From Vulcanisaeta sp. JCM 14467 (GTDB lineage Archaea > Thermoproteota > Thermoprotei > Thermoproteales > Thermocladiaceae): DNA of 64,000 nt. The notes below the pieces were generated by a model. The model saw nothing but the letters and a program-made list of their open reading frames with translations, searched no databases and was not told where the DNA came from. Positions 1 through 10,127 of this stretch are shown in pieces. Position 1 is the stretch's first letter. Each line of letters opens with the position of its first letter. The translations under genes were made by a program, and so were the position numbers. The DNA is taken from contig NZ_BBDM01000003.1 of assembly GCF_001316245.1 (NCBI RefSeq), positions 124,001-188,000 on the forward strand, given 5' to 3'.

Positions 1-1
1 G

Positions 2-759
2 GGGGAGATTGCAATTGTCATGGGACCTAGCGGCAGTGGTAAGACCACGTTAATGAATATAATGGGCACGCTTGATAAGCCAACCAGTGGTAGGGTCATT
101 ATTGATGGTGTCGACGTTACCGACGCAGATGAGAAATACCTAACCAGGTTTAGGCTTGAGAGGCTTGGCTTCGTGTTTCAGCAGTATAACCTGATCTCCC
201 AATTAACGGCGCTCGAGAATGTGATGCTCCCAATGCTCTTGACAGGTAGGTATACGAAGGATGAGGCTAGGGAAAAGGCGAGACTCCTCCTGGAGCTGGT
301 TGGCATTGGTGAGTTTGCCAATAATAGGCCGAGTCAGTTAAGCGGTGGCCAGCAGCAGAGGGTTGCCATTGCTAGGGCATTGGCTAATGACCCGTCATTC
401 ATAATAATGGATGAGCCACGGGCTCCATAGACCTAGCCAGCTCATACCTAATACTCGACTTAATTAAGTTGTTGAATAGTGCTATGGGTGTTACCTTCGT
501 GATTGCGACGCACAATATGGAGGTGGCGTCAATCGGTAGTAGGATAATATACCTCAGGGGTGGTAGGGTAATGAGTGAGAGTGACCTCGTTAGGATTAAG
601 GAGGAGTTTAGTAAGTTGAGGGTTGATAAGACGGCTGTCATTAAGTCCTACCTCAGGATACTGGATCTTGAGGAGAGGAGGTTGAGGAGGCTTGGTCAGG
701 ACTTAAGTGAGGTAGAGAGGAAGAGGGATCTAATAAATAGTTTTATTGGGTCTACATAG
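2..759 (+). CDS. ABC transporter ATP-binding protein (LolD/MacB-type), 5' partial, frameshifted
   Basis: ATPase of an ABC exporter of the LolD/MacB class; it would hydrolyse ATP on the cytoplasmic face for a permease lying outside the window. The reading frame is open to the left edge, so the N-terminus is missing. Visible motifs are Walker A (GPSGSGKTT), the Q-loop (FVFQQYNL), the signature LSGGQQQRVAIARAL, Walker B (IIMDEP) and the H-loop (IATHN). The frame breaks near 412-420: restoring one base gives MDEPTGS and joins the second half, which ends at 759. The next gene follows 37 bp later on the same strand, so co-transcription is likely. The family call is firm; the substrate is unknown. 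Confidence 0.88.
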
Positions 760-796
760 TGAATTAGGTTTAATTAGTAAGTGAACTATCCGCATT

Positions 797-2577
797 ATGA
801 TGAACATTAAGTATGCGGCACTGGCGATATTGACGGTCGTGGCATTATCGTTAATGGGGACCACAGCATACGCCAGTGAATCAGTGAGTGCGTACTTCAC
901 GGTCAATTACGTCACCCAACTAAGCCCAAATAACCAAGTCACCAATTACTACGTTGAATATGCATTAACGCTCTACAATAATGAACCATACCCAGTCCCG
1001 CTCAATATATCAATGACCGTACCGCCATACTCAAACATAGTATTCGTATCACCATCAACGGCCTTAATAAGTGGTAATACGGTAACCTGGATAATCACGC
1101 TACAGCCATACTCCCAAGAGGTCCTCACCCTGAGGTTCCAGCCAGTCTACACACTACTGCCAATGGCATCCGTGAATTACGAAATACTCGTTAATGGTTC
1201 AGGCATAAATTCGACGATAATTAATGGCGGCATCGGTACTAAGGTGGATTTTTCAGTGAATGTCACGAATTCCCTACCATTCCCAATAATGACAACAATA
1301 GCACTAACAAGGCAGTCCGGCCTATCCTATGAATATAACATTACACCAACACTGAGCCAGAGCATACTGGGTTATGAAATTGATTACTGGATATTCAATA
1401 CGGAAAACTCTTCCTCATTATCGCTGGGCATGATTGTTGAGAATATGGCCCATGGCAGAGTGTCAGGATTAATCCAATAACTGTCCAAGCGAGCATTGAC
1501 TTGAATGAATCAATTAATTCCCTAAATGAAGCCATTAACAGCCTTAACAATACCCTCAATCAATTAAGGAACTTCACAGGCTCCCTAATGAGTGCTTCCG
1601 GAACCACAAATAATTACACGGCGCAGTTCCTACAATTGATAAACCTGCTCAATGAGACTGCCCAGGTACTCGGTGCATCAGCATACATAATAAATTCAAC
1701 ACTAATGGTCGAGAGCTTACTCCAGGCGCAATTAATCGAGCTTAAGATAGCACTCACGGCGGGTGGTCAGGTACTTGGTACTGAGGCCAATGTGGTATCT
1801 CAACTAAGGAGTTTACTTAGCCCAATAGTGAGTAATGAGCAGGAGTACCTTAACTCCCTGAACGCGTTGAAGCAAGACCTAACCCAAATAGAGCATTCAA
1901 CTACTAATACCACGTTAATTAATGAAATAAATAATGCAATAACGTTAATAAATCAAATCGAGAATGCATTAACAACGCTTTCCCAAATATATAATGGTCT
2001 CGGCACAGTCCAGAACGAACTTACGACAACGCAGAACCAGGTTAATCAAGCTACCCAAGGCCTTAACTATGCAATAGCTGCTGCTAACGAGAGTGAGACA
2101 TTAATAATCAATATATCGAGGAACCTCTACATCCTTCACAATGAACTACTCAGTCTAACCAATCAATTACTAATTACGTACATAAACCTATCATCATACC
2201 AAACAAAGGCGTTATCCTTCATGACCCAGGTAAGTGGGTATGAAGGCGAGATTGAGAGTACAATCATGAGTGATGAGGTTAAGAAGGCCGTGTTAACGGC
2301 CTTAGCCAGGCAATACCTAAACTACCTAAGTATCAATAGTACTAATGTTAGTATTGACGTGACTGTGGAGGAGACATTCGTGATCAACATGCCATCGATC
2401 GTGAACACCCAATACCTATTACAGTTAATAAACACGACGTCGATCCAGGGTAATGAATCAGCGAGCCACAGGGTGGTTGGTGTTGTAATTACGAATTATG
2501 GCATTTATTACCCATTAATTATTAGCATTGCCGTATTGATAGCGTTGATATTTATATTAGTAAGGAGGTTTCACTAG
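797..2577 (+). CDS. Exported, C-terminally membrane-anchored coiled protein, frameshifted
   Basis: About 590 residues once a frameshift near 1455-1475 is repaired. The N-terminus is a clear signal peptide (residues 1-26, hydrophobic, ending TAYA). A beta-rich, Pro/Asn-rich region follows, then a long Asn/Gln/Leu-rich segment with repeated INSLNN-like heptads that should form coiled coil, and a final transmembrane helix with a basic end (LVRRFH). Many N-x-S/T sequons suggest an N-glycosylated extracytoplasmic domain. It lies directly downstream of an ABC ATPase on the same strand, so it may be the external part of that transporter. I recognise no named family; the topology is well supported and the function unknown. 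Confidence 0.7.
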
Positions 2578-2644
2578 GGAGATTATTTCTAATTTCAATA
2601 AGCATGGGTGTTTTCCTTAAATAGAGGTATATTCGCCTTGCTAT

Positions 2645-3247
2645 GTGCGTAGTACTCACGATGAATTAGGCGAGATGGAGAGGTACATAAGCAAGATCAT
2701 AGAGTTTCTCGGCGATGACCCAGGTAGGCCAGGATTAAGGGAGACGCCTCGTAGGTTCCTAAACGCACTACTTGAGTTGACATACGGCTTAAGGGAGTCT
2801 CCACCCTCGATTAAGTTCTTCCCAATGGAGGGTAATAAGTACGTTGGGCGTATATCGATCAATGACATTGAGTTTGTGTCGCTGTGTGAGCATCACCTAT
2901 TGCCTGTTATGGGTACGGTCACCGTAGTCTACGAACCATTGAATAGTGAGGTGCCTGGGTTGAGCAAGGTGGCTAGGTACGTTAAGTGGCTTGCCGCAAG
3001 GCCCATGCTTCAGGAGAGGTTCACTGTTAGGCTTGCCAATGAGCTTAAGGAGGTTCTCCACGCTAAGTATGTTTACGTTAGGGTCTGCGCACTACACATG
3101 TGTGCGATGATTAGGGGTGTTAAGGATGAGGATATGTACATGGTCACGGAGGCCTGGACAGACGGCATAAGCAGTGATGAGCTAAAGGAATTAAGGAATT
3201 CAGTTCACTGCAAGGTGCCCAAGATAGTCCTAACTAAGGAATATTAA
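2645..3247 (+). CDS. folE: GTP cyclohydrolase I
   Basis: Converts GTP to 7,8-dihydroneopterin triphosphate, the entry step to pterins and, in archaea, to the 7-deazaguanine of archaeosine. The 200-residue protein has the family core: the zinc site SLCEHHLLP (Cys81, His84) and CALHMCAMIRGV (Cys153), the LSKVARYVKW helix and the LQERFT motif. The GTG at 2645 fits the frame; the ATG two bases upstream is out of frame. It is intact, length is normal, and an RNA-binding protein gene follows 24 bp downstream. A second, unrelated GTP cyclohydrolase (type III) lies near 11 kb. Confidence 0.92.
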   Translation: MRSTHDELGEMERYISKIIEFLGDDPGRPGLRETPRRFLNALLELTYGLRESPPSIKFFPMEGNKYVGRISINDIEFVSLCEHHLLPVMGTVTVVYEPLNSEVPGLSKVARYVKWLAARPMLQERFTVRLANELKEVLHAKYVYVRVCALHMCAMIRGVKDEDMYMVTEAWTDGISSDELKELRNSVHCKVPKIVLTKEY

Positions 3248-3271
3248 GGGGTAAGCCGCAATAACCGTGCA

Positions 3272-3712
3272 ATGAACCTGGTAAGCCATGTCGAAATAGT
3301 CACGCACATTCACGCAACCGAGAGCGAGCTCAAGGTCGTGAGGGCACTACTCAATTTAATACCTCCGCAGTATAGGGACGGCGCTAATATAATGAAGAGT
3401 GAGGGTCAGGGACACTTTGGCAATGATATTAGCACCGTGAAGGTGCAATTTAAGGGTGATGAGGCCCTGGAGATCGCTAAGTACATATTCGGCATCATAG
3501 ATCAACTTGATAGGGAGATAGTGCTTGTTACCATCAATAGTAGGTTTGAGGACGGTAAGCTATACCTAAGGTTCAATAAGCAACTTGCCTACAACGGCAT
3601 TGCCAGACTTGATGATGGTGATGACGTGATTAAGGTAATAATAAGGTTCAATCACTGGGTGATTAAGAATGAGGGTATTGAGAATGTGATCAAGCAATTA
3701 ATGCGGCATTAA
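3272..3712 (+). CDS. Exosome-associated RNA-binding protein (COG1325 type)
   Basis: A 146-residue protein matching the archaeal predicted exosome subunit/RNA-binding family: N-terminal [15 protein letters not shown], a central GHFGNDIS motif and a C-terminal [10 protein letters not shown] segment. The family is thought to act in RNA processing in the cytoplasm; its biochemistry is poorly known. It follows folE by 24 bp in the same direction. Its stop overlaps the convergent ilvD stop by 4 bp. Intact and of normal length. Confidence 0.75.
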   Translation: MNLVSHVEIVTHIHATESELKVVRALLNLIPPQYRDGANIMKSEGQGHFGNDISTVKVQFKGDEALEIAKYIFGIIDQLDREIVLVTINSRFEDGKLYLRFNKQLAYNGIARLDDGDDVIKVIIRFNHWVIKNEGIENVIKQLMRH

Positions 3713-5396
3713 GGCCTTGGTAGTGTCACGGCGCCCATGGATGCAGACGTGACTAACGACGCGTACTTAGCCAGTAAGCCTCTCGTGTACCTCGGTGGCG
3801 GTGGCTGCCAATTCTTCAACCTCCTCTTAATCTCCTCCTCAGGCACGAGTAGGTCAAGTCGTCCATTCTCTACATCGATTAGTATCCTATCCCCATCCTC
3901 AACAACCGCTATTGGCCCGCCTACGGCTGCCTCAGGGGCTACATGACCAACCATGAACCCTCGCGTCGCACCGCTGAACCTACCATCCGTTACCAACGCA
4001 ACATCCTTACCCAGCCCAGCCCCAACTATTGCCGCAGTTACCCTAAGCATCTCTGGCATTCCTGGACCACCCTTGGGACCCTCGTACCTAATCACCGCAA
4101 CATCACCCGGCTTAATCTCACCCCTCCTAATCGCCTGGAACGCCTCCTCCTCACTATTGAATGGCCTTGCCCTACCCTCAAGCCTCATTAATTCCGTAGC
4201 CGCAACCTTAATGACCGCACCCTCAGGGGCTAATGAACCCCTGAGTATCCTGATACCACCCCAGGGCTTTATTGGATTACTAACATCCCTAACGATGTGT
4301 TCATGCGGTACATTGGGGAACTTATAATCTCTCAGGTTCTCCTCCAGCGTCTTACCTGTTATTGTGAGTACCTTACCATTAAGCAACCCAGCCTTCAGGA
4401 GCTTAAGCATGACCAGTGGAACCCCACCAACTACGTCAAGGTCAGCCATCACGTAGTCACCACCAGGCCTTAAACTCGCAATGTACGGTGTCCTCCTCGA
4501 TATCCTATCAAAGTCATCCAGCATCAACTTAACGCCAGCCTCATATGCAATGGCCAGTAGGTGTAGTATGGCGTTTGTTGAGCCGCCCATCGCCATTAGT
4601 ACCGTTATTGCGTTCTCGAAGGCCTCGTATGTCATGACATCCCTAGGCTTTATACCGAGCTCCATGGCATTCATTAATGCGACGCCGCTCTCCACGGCAT
4701 ACATGACCCTCCTGGCCGACGTGGCTGGTGGCGAGGCGCTCCCTGGCAGGGCCATACCCAACGCCTCTGCCATGGCCGCCATGGTATTCGCCGTAAACAT
4801 GCCGGCGCATGTTCCATAGGTTGGGTGGGCCCTCCTCTCTATTTCGTAGAGCTCATCCTCGGTGATCTTACCCGCCAGGTACGCGCCCACTGCCTCATGA
4901 ACATCCTCGATAGTGAGCTTTAGATTACCGTAAAAGCCAGGCTCCGCAGTTCCGCCGTACAGGTACACGGCGGGTATGTTTAGCCTTGCCATTGCCATTA
5001 GTATTCCCGGCGTCGTCTTATCACAACCACCAATACCAACAAAGCCGTCGAATGCGTGGGCATTAATCTGCGCCTCTATAGTGTCCGCAATGACCTCCCT
5101 ACTCACTAGGCTATACCTCATGCCCTCAGTACCCATGCCAATATTATCATTAACGACTATCGTGGGCACAGTTAGTGGTGAACCGCCAGCCTACGCACAC
5201 CCTCCTTAACGTGGACCGCCAACTGAAGCGTGTGTATATTGCACGGGCCAGCCTCACTCCACGCAGCGACCACGGCTACCAAGGGCTTACCAATGTCCTC
5301 GTCAGAGAAGCCTATGGACCTGAGGAAAGCCCTATGCGGGGCATTTAAGACACCGCCGTACCTCTCCTGACTACGTAGATTTACCTTAACCATCAA
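3709..5396 (-). CDS. ilvD: Dihydroxy-acid dehydratase, frameshifted
   Basis: Dehydrates 2,3-dihydroxy-acids in valine/isoleucine synthesis; in Thermoproteales and Sulfolobus homologues may also dehydrate gluconate. About 560 residues. The cluster-binding [28 protein letters not shown] and [10 protein letters not shown] motifs are all present. The frame breaks at about 5193: coding strand reads AGGCT where AGGGCT (Arg-Ala) restores [15 protein letters not shown], a one-G loss in a G run. Both sides are well conserved, so a sequence error is more likely than a dead gene. Convergent with the RNA-binding protein gene; divergent from the PEBP gene at 5498. Confidence 0.93.
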
Positions 5397-5497
5397 TAAA
5401 CTATATAATTAAGCCCTATTAAATTAATGCGCTATTTAACGCATTAAATGAGGACTAACATAACACTTAATAACTTTGGTATAGGTTAATACTCAGT

Positions 5498-5962
5498 ATG
5501 TCATTCACACTCACAAGCCCCGCCTTTAAGTACGGTGAGAGAATACCCAGGAAGTACACGTGCGATGATGTCGACATAAGCCCACCGCTCCAATGGTCAA
5601 ACACGCCGGCTGGCACAAAGTCCCTAGTCCTAATAATGGAGGATCCAGACGCACCAATAGGCGTATTCACACACTGGGTACTATACAACATTCCGCCAGA
5701 TAGGACCGAACTCCCCGAGAACGTGCCAAAGACGCCCGTCGTTGAGGGCATCGGGGTTCAGGGTATAAACGACTTCGGTAGGGTTGGCTATGGCGGACCA
5801 TGCCCACCAAGGGGGCACAAGCCTCATAGGTACTTCTTTAGATTATACGCATTGAATGCGGTACCCAACATTAAACAGAGGGCGTCGAAGGACGAAGTAC
5901 TGAGGATAATCAAGAATAGTATAATCGGGACCGCCGAGTACATGGGGACGTACTCGAGGTAA
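5498..5962 (+). CDS. PEBP-family (YbhB/YbcL, Raf kinase inhibitor-like) protein
   Basis: Complete 154-residue phosphatidylethanolamine-binding-like protein. Diagnostic motifs: MEDPDAPIGVFTHWVLYNIP (ligand-site DPDxP and HW) and GPCPPRGHKPHRYFFRLYAL (GxxPPxGxHRY). The family fold binds small anionic ligands; its role in archaea is unclear. No signal peptide is seen, so it is probably cytoplasmic. It stands alone, divergent from ilvD. Confidence 0.9.
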   Translation: MSFTLTSPAFKYGERIPRKYTCDDVDISPPLQWSNTPAGTKSLVLIMEDPDAPIGVFTHWVLYNIPPDRTELPENVPKTPVVEGIGVQGINDFGRVGYGGPCPPRGHKPHRYFFRLYALNAVPNIKQRASKDEVLRIIKNSIIGTAEYMGTYSR

Positions 5963-6064
5963 AGATTACATATTATTTCATTGATAGTAAGCCAGATTGG
6001 GATTAATAACGAAGTGACCTCAAAAGGAATGGGCGTGTTGTGAGTTTTGCGTTCCCTGTTTAAA

Positions 6065-6937
6065 TCATGCCTCGGACAAGTACCTCCACGAAAGTACTAC
6101 TCCTATGGCTGAGAATATAACCGCGAAGGCTATTAAATATGCATAATCAAGCACTAGGCTCTGCCCCGTTATGCCAAGTAATAATTGCCTATTAATATCG
6201 TTAACGTATGTTAATGGGTTAATGAGCGCGATAGGCTTTAACCACCAGGGCATTGACTTGACTGGGTAGAAGGAGTTACTTGCGAACATTAGTGGCATGT
6301 TTAGTAGGTTCATTATCGCCATTTGGCTCTCCCATGATGTTGACCTTAGGGCCAGGGTTACGAATAGGGATGCGAAGCCCATGGACATCAGGGCAAGTGC
6401 GGCGTAGGCGCCTAGTACGTCCAGTGGGTTTAGGCTTGGGTTCAGCTTCATACCAAGCATTATCGCTATTATCAACACTATGGTTGACTGAACCAGGGAC
6501 CTAATCATGGAGTTCAGCACCTTGGCCATTATAATGTTGCCCCTGGGCACAGGCGTAGTTAGTAACTTGCTCAGGACACCGAGTCTCCTATCCCACACAA
6601 TACTCATACCACTCTGCAATGACGTGAACAGGGTTATGAAGGAGAGCATCCCCACAGCTAGGAATGAGAAGTAGTCAGTAGTGCCGAAGTTCGCCTTGAG
6701 GACCTCAGCCGCTACCTCATCAATGACCTGCTTAGGTATGTTCAACCCAGGAATGTTAAGTCCATTCGTAAACATGGTTGCGAAGTTCATGGACTTCCCA
6801 AAGAAGGCAAGCCAAACGATCGGCTGTATTAGCGAGATTATGAGTATGACGGGCACCTTATACCACTTGGCCAACTCCCTATTCGTTAAGGACCAAAGCC
6901 CATGAAGTGGGTGTAGTCTGGTGCTCATTCCCATCAC
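6065..6937 (-). CDS. ABC-2 type transporter permease
   Basis: Integral membrane permease of 290 residues, DrrB/YadH-like: about six hydrophobic segments, a cytoplasmic N-terminus (LTNRELAKWYKVP) and the ABC-2 signature region WDRRLGVLSKLLTTPVPRG. It should pair with the ATPase encoded just upstream; the two frames overlap by 4 bp (start within stop), which implies translational coupling. The extracellular loop after the first helix is unusually long (about residues 50-90). Substrate unknown: lipids, drugs or polysaccharide are typical for the class. Intact. Confidence 0.88.
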   Translation of the reverse strand: MMGMSTRLHPLHGLWSLTNRELAKWYKVPVILIISLIQPIVWLAFFGKSMNFATMFTNGLNIPGLNIPKQVIDEVAAEVLKANFGTTDYFSFLAVGMLSFITLFTSLQSGMSIVWDRRLGVLSKLLTTPVPRGNIIMAKVLNSMIRSLVQSTIVLIIAIMLGMKLNPSLNPLDVLGAYAALALMSMGFASLFVTLALRSTSWESQMAIMNLLNMPLMFASNSFYPVKSMPWWLKPIALINPLTYVNDINRQLLLGITGQSLVLDYAYLIAFAVIFSAIGVVLSWRYLSEA

Positions 6938-7941
6938 CTCCTGGCCCTCGCAATCGTCCTCATAAACCTCATGAAATCCTCGGAACTACCCTCCTCATCC
7001 CTAAGCCTCCTACCCGTGAACTCCAGGAAAACTTCATCCATCGTTGGTTCCTTAATTGTTATACTCGTAGCCCTAATACTAAGCTTATTAAGGGCCTCAA
7101 GGATTATTGGTGCTGCCGTATTACCATTCCTCACCTTAAAGGTTATTGTATTACCATCCACAGAAACCCCAGTAACACCCTCAATACCCTCAATCACCTT
7201 CCTAGCCAGGTTAACATCGCCACTAACCTCAATAGTTATTACATCACCACCAACCTTCTCCTTAAGTTCCTTAGGCGTACCAATGGCGAGTATTTTACCG
7301 TGGTCAATAATGGCAATCCTCTCCGCATACCTATCCGCCTCTTCCAGGTAATGCGTTGTCATGAATATTGTCGTGCCATACTGCTTCCTAAGCCTATACA
7401 CGTAATCCCAAATGGCCGCCCTTGTCTGAGCATCAAGGCCGAGAGTTGGCTCGTCAAGGAAGAGGATGATAGGCCTATTTATTAGGCCCATTGCGATCTC
7501 CAACCTCCTCCTCATACCGCCAGAGTATGTCTCAACCTTCCTATCGGCAGCGTATGACAACTCCACCAGATCAAGCAACTCAGCAGCTCTCTCCTTGGCC
7601 TCCTTCTTCGGTATTCCATATAAAGCAGCAACAAGCATTAGATTCTCCCAACCCGTCAAATCCTCATCACTAGTATATTCCTGAGGAGTAACGCCGATTA
7701 TCTCCCTAACCTTAGCCGGTTGCTTAATCACATCGTAACCACCAACTATCGCCGTACCCTCTGTTGGTCTCGTCACTGTGGTTAGCATCTTGATTGTTGT
7801 GGTCTTACCCGCACCGTTTGGACCAAGGAATGCGAAGACCTCCCCGTAATAGACCTCGAAGTTTATGTGGTCAACGGCCGTGAAGTTCCCATAACGCTTC
7901 GTCAGGTTTATGGCCTTAATAGCCGTTTCCATAACGATCAA
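6934..7941 (-). CDS. ABC transporter ATP-binding protein (DrrA-type)
   Basis: A 335-residue ATPase of the daunorubicin-resistance/ABC-2 class with Walker A (GPNGAGKTTT), Q-loop (GVTPQEYTSDEDLTG), signature (YSGGMRRRLEIAMGL), Walker B (ILFLDEPTLGLD) and H-loop (MTTHYLEEADR), then the C-terminal DrrA extension. First gene of a two-gene operon with the permease at 6065-6937 (4-bp overlap). Its start at 7941 faces away from the CRISPR leader, so the operon promoter must lie within 7942-8000. Intact. Confidence 0.93.
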   Translation of the reverse strand: MIVMETAIKAINLTKRYGNFTAVDHINFEVYYGEVFAFLGPNGAGKTTTIKMLTTVTRPTEGTAIVGGYDVIKQPAKVREIIGVTPQEYTSDEDLTGWENLMLVAALYGIPKKEAKERAAELLDLVELSYAADRKVETYSGGMRRRLEIAMGLINRPIILFLDEPTLGLDAQTRAAIWDYVYRLRKQYGTTIFMTTHYLEEADRYAERIAIIDHGKILAIGTPKELKEKVGGDVITIEVSGDVNLARKVIEGIEGVTGVSVDGNTITFKVRNGNTAAPIILEALNKLSIRATSITIKEPTMDEVFLEFTGRRLRDEEGSSEDFMRFMRTIARARR

Positions 7942-8425
7942 CTCAGTGGTTCACGCCCCAAATATAAATCTTTCTCTAAACCGATATCGAATAACAACCA
8001 CAGCAGCCACCCAACACATACAGCACAAACACACCAAGAACCCACTCAACCACGAACACGACCAATCAATGGCAATAAGTGCCTCACAACCTAAACGATT
8101 ACTTCCCCACCAATGCCCACTCCCACGCACCTAATTAAGGGATTAAGCACATGCATGAACAACGAATTAAGCATGATCGAAACCATGCATTGAAGGATAT
8201 TTAGTGTGCACGGTATCGTGCTCTCTCCATTTTACAATGGATAAAGCATCATTAGAACAGGCACGGTTTTGAGAGGTTGAAATACCGTTGGAACAAGAAT
8301 TCAATTTCTAATGCAGATCGTAAGAACAAACACGGCTCGTAAAGATTAGGAGTAGAAAGATGTTCCAATGGCGCCTAAATACGAAAGAGAAAAATTTATA
8401 AAACCCTAGATAAAGTAGCGAAACA
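7942..8425 (+). promoter_or_regulatory. CRISPR leader with pre-crRNA promoter
   Basis: A 484-bp AT-rich stretch without a credible gene, between the exporter operon and the first repeat. Immediately before the array there is a purine-rich BRE-like run and a TATA box TTTATAAAA at 8395-8403; 22-28 nt further lies the first repeat (8426), so transcription should start at or just before it. The leader lies at the end opposite the decayed repeat, fitting addition of new spacers on the left. The left part must also hold the divergent promoter of the ABC exporter operon. Confidence 0.75.
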
Positions 8426-9322
8426 GAGGATTTCAATAGAATATTGAAAGTACCTGGTTAGTGGGGCAGGGTTCAATGCCCACACATTCTTAGCGAGGAT
8501 TTCAATAGAATATTGAAAGAACATGAACCACGTAATTAATGTAATCAACAATATTGACGGAGGATTTCAATAGAATATTGAAAGTTTCACAAATCATGAT
8601 TGGTATTGAAAAACCCTCTTCAAATGAGGATTTCAATAGAATATTGAAAGACCAAATCAACACTACTACTGAGTGAGTTGGTGCGAGCGAAATGAGGATT
8701 TCAATAGAATATTGAAAGTTAGTGGTCATACAGGAGCCACACCAAGCTTTCTTTTAAATGGGAGGATTTCAATAGAATATTGAAAGGCCTGTATTAAGCC
8801 TCTGTACCGCATTCCAGTACCTACGAGGATTTCAATAGAATATTGAAAGTTTTGGTTTTGGTGCGTTACCAAGTGTGATATCGTGCCAAAGAGGATTTCA
8901 ATAGAATATTGAAAGTCACTGCACCCAGTTGCCCTGTAGATTACACCTGTCTATGTGAGGATTTCAATAGAATATTGAAAGGGCCTTAACGTAATCCCTG
9001 ACCTCACGTGGTACCTTTATCCTATGAGGATTTCAATAGAATATTGAAAGCCTATAAACAACGATGGACGAACCCACCTCGCGCTCTGCCGTCCGAGGAT
9101 TTCAATAGAATATTGAAAGGAGTACTGGGCATTACTGAAGCCGAGTATCACGCCTTGCTCGAGGATTTCAATAGAATATTGAAAGTCAGTTTCGTCTTAC
9201 ACCACCTGTTATGCCACAGTAGTGGAGAGGATTTCAATAGAATATTGAAAGGATTTCCTCGAAGACTGCCGTGAACTCGATGGGTTGCATTGGCTGGAGG
9301 ATTTTCAATGGATTGTTGAAAG
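8426..9322 (+). CRISPR. CRISPR array, 13 exact 25-nt repeats plus one decayed terminal repeat
   Basis: Identical 25-nt repeats start at 8426, 8495, 8560, 8626, 8694, 8762, 8825, 8891, 8957, 9026, 9095, 9161 and 9227; a fourteenth, with an extra T and several substitutions, is at 9297-9322. Thirteen spacers are 38-45 nt. Each repeat begins GAGGA, has inverted arms TTTCAAT and ATTGAAA separated by AGAAT, and ends in ATTGAAAG, the 8-nt 5' handle of crenarchaeal type I-A/III crRNAs. Handle and decayed right end both set transcription left to right. No cas gene is in the window, so processing and interference proteins must be encoded elsewhere. Confidence 0.98.
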
Positions 9323-9389
9323 TGGTATGGCTGTGGGTGCTTATTGTCTAATATTCGCTATGTGTTGGGGTTTCAATGGTGGGTGTTGG

Positions 9390-10079
9390 TTATGGGTTTG
9401 TCTTCCTTAGTACCTGTGTTATGTTTGGTGTGAATTGGTCTAGGGTTATGTGGGGTATGAATTGCCTTATGTATTCGAAGGCGTTTATTATTGGCCAGTT
9501 TGTGTTGTTTCCCTCGCTACTCCTTAGCTCTATGTACCCTGCCCTCCATAGTGCGGTTAGTGTGTTGGCGTATAGTTTCCTGGCCCTTATTGCCTCCTCG
9601 GCAGCCGCCACTTCCTTGGGCATTACCTTGATGGCTATGTTTACGTTGTTTATCATTGCCTCCAGCTCGTCCTGCGTGTAGTTGTTCCTAATGACTGGGC
9701 ATAGGGTTGATACCACGAATTCCACCGTGAAGTCGACGAGTTTTAGCTCTGGGTCTATCACGTACCTGATCACCCTGGGTAGGTATGGGAATGACCTGCA
9801 GGTTAGTGGCTTGTAGAGTGAGTGTACTTTGCAGGTTTTGTCGTCCTTGTTCAGGAATGGGCATATGCCCTCGCTGTTTAGTTGCATTAGGTATGATAGG
9901 GCGACCCTGACGCCGTTCTTTACGTCGGTTATTACGTAGCCTGGCTTAAACGTTAGGTCCCTAACATCCAGTTCCTCGGCTAGTCTGGTGAGGATTATCA
10001 CCTCGTGTGGGAACACGGTAACTGGCGATATTGTGCAACAGTAGCCACAGTTCGGCATACACTTAAACGGTATTACCAC
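9390..10079 (-). CDS. YkgJ-family Cys-cluster (CxxCxxCC-type) protein
   Basis: A 229-residue protein with an N-terminal cluster Cys7, Cys11, Cys14, Cys15 and a later CPFLNKDDKTCKVHSLYKPLTCRSFPY segment, the hallmark of the YkgJ/PF03692 metal-binding family. Members are thought to bind iron-sulfur or zinc; their role is unclear. The C-terminal 100 residues are less conserved. It ends 67 bp after the last CRISPR repeat, convergent with the array, and starts 48 bp from a HAD hydrolase gene on the same strand. Intact. Confidence 0.85.
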   Translation of the reverse strand: MVIPFKCMPNCGYCCTISPVTVFPHEVIILTRLAEELDVRDLTFKPGYVITDVKNGVRVALSYLMQLNSEGICPFLNKDDKTCKVHSLYKPLTCRSFPYLPRVIRYVIDPELKLVDFTVEFVVSTLCPVIRNNYTQDELEAMINNVNIAIKVMPKEVAAAEEAIRARKLYANTLTALWRAGYIELRSSEGNNTNWPIINAFEYIRQFIPHITLDQFTPNITQVLRKTNP

Positions 10080-10127
10080 GCCCTCTCACCCTGACTTCAC
10101 TAATTAAATTATTTTCTTCATCAGGTA

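Noticed and set aside
3737-5209. Several plus-strand open frames over ilvD
   Set aside because: They are antisense shadows; the minus strand carries full-length conserved dehydratase sequence.
6907-8134. Plus-strand open frames over the ABC exporter and leader
   Set aside because: They are shadows of the intact minus-strand ATPase and low-complexity translations of the AT-rich leader.
9008-9274. Open frame with repeated EDFNRILK units
   Set aside because: It is the translation of consecutive CRISPR repeats and spacers, not a gene.
8000-10100. Cas genes beside the CRISPR array
   Set aside because: The flanking genes are an ABC exporter, a Cys-cluster protein and a HAD hydrolase; none resembles Cas proteins.
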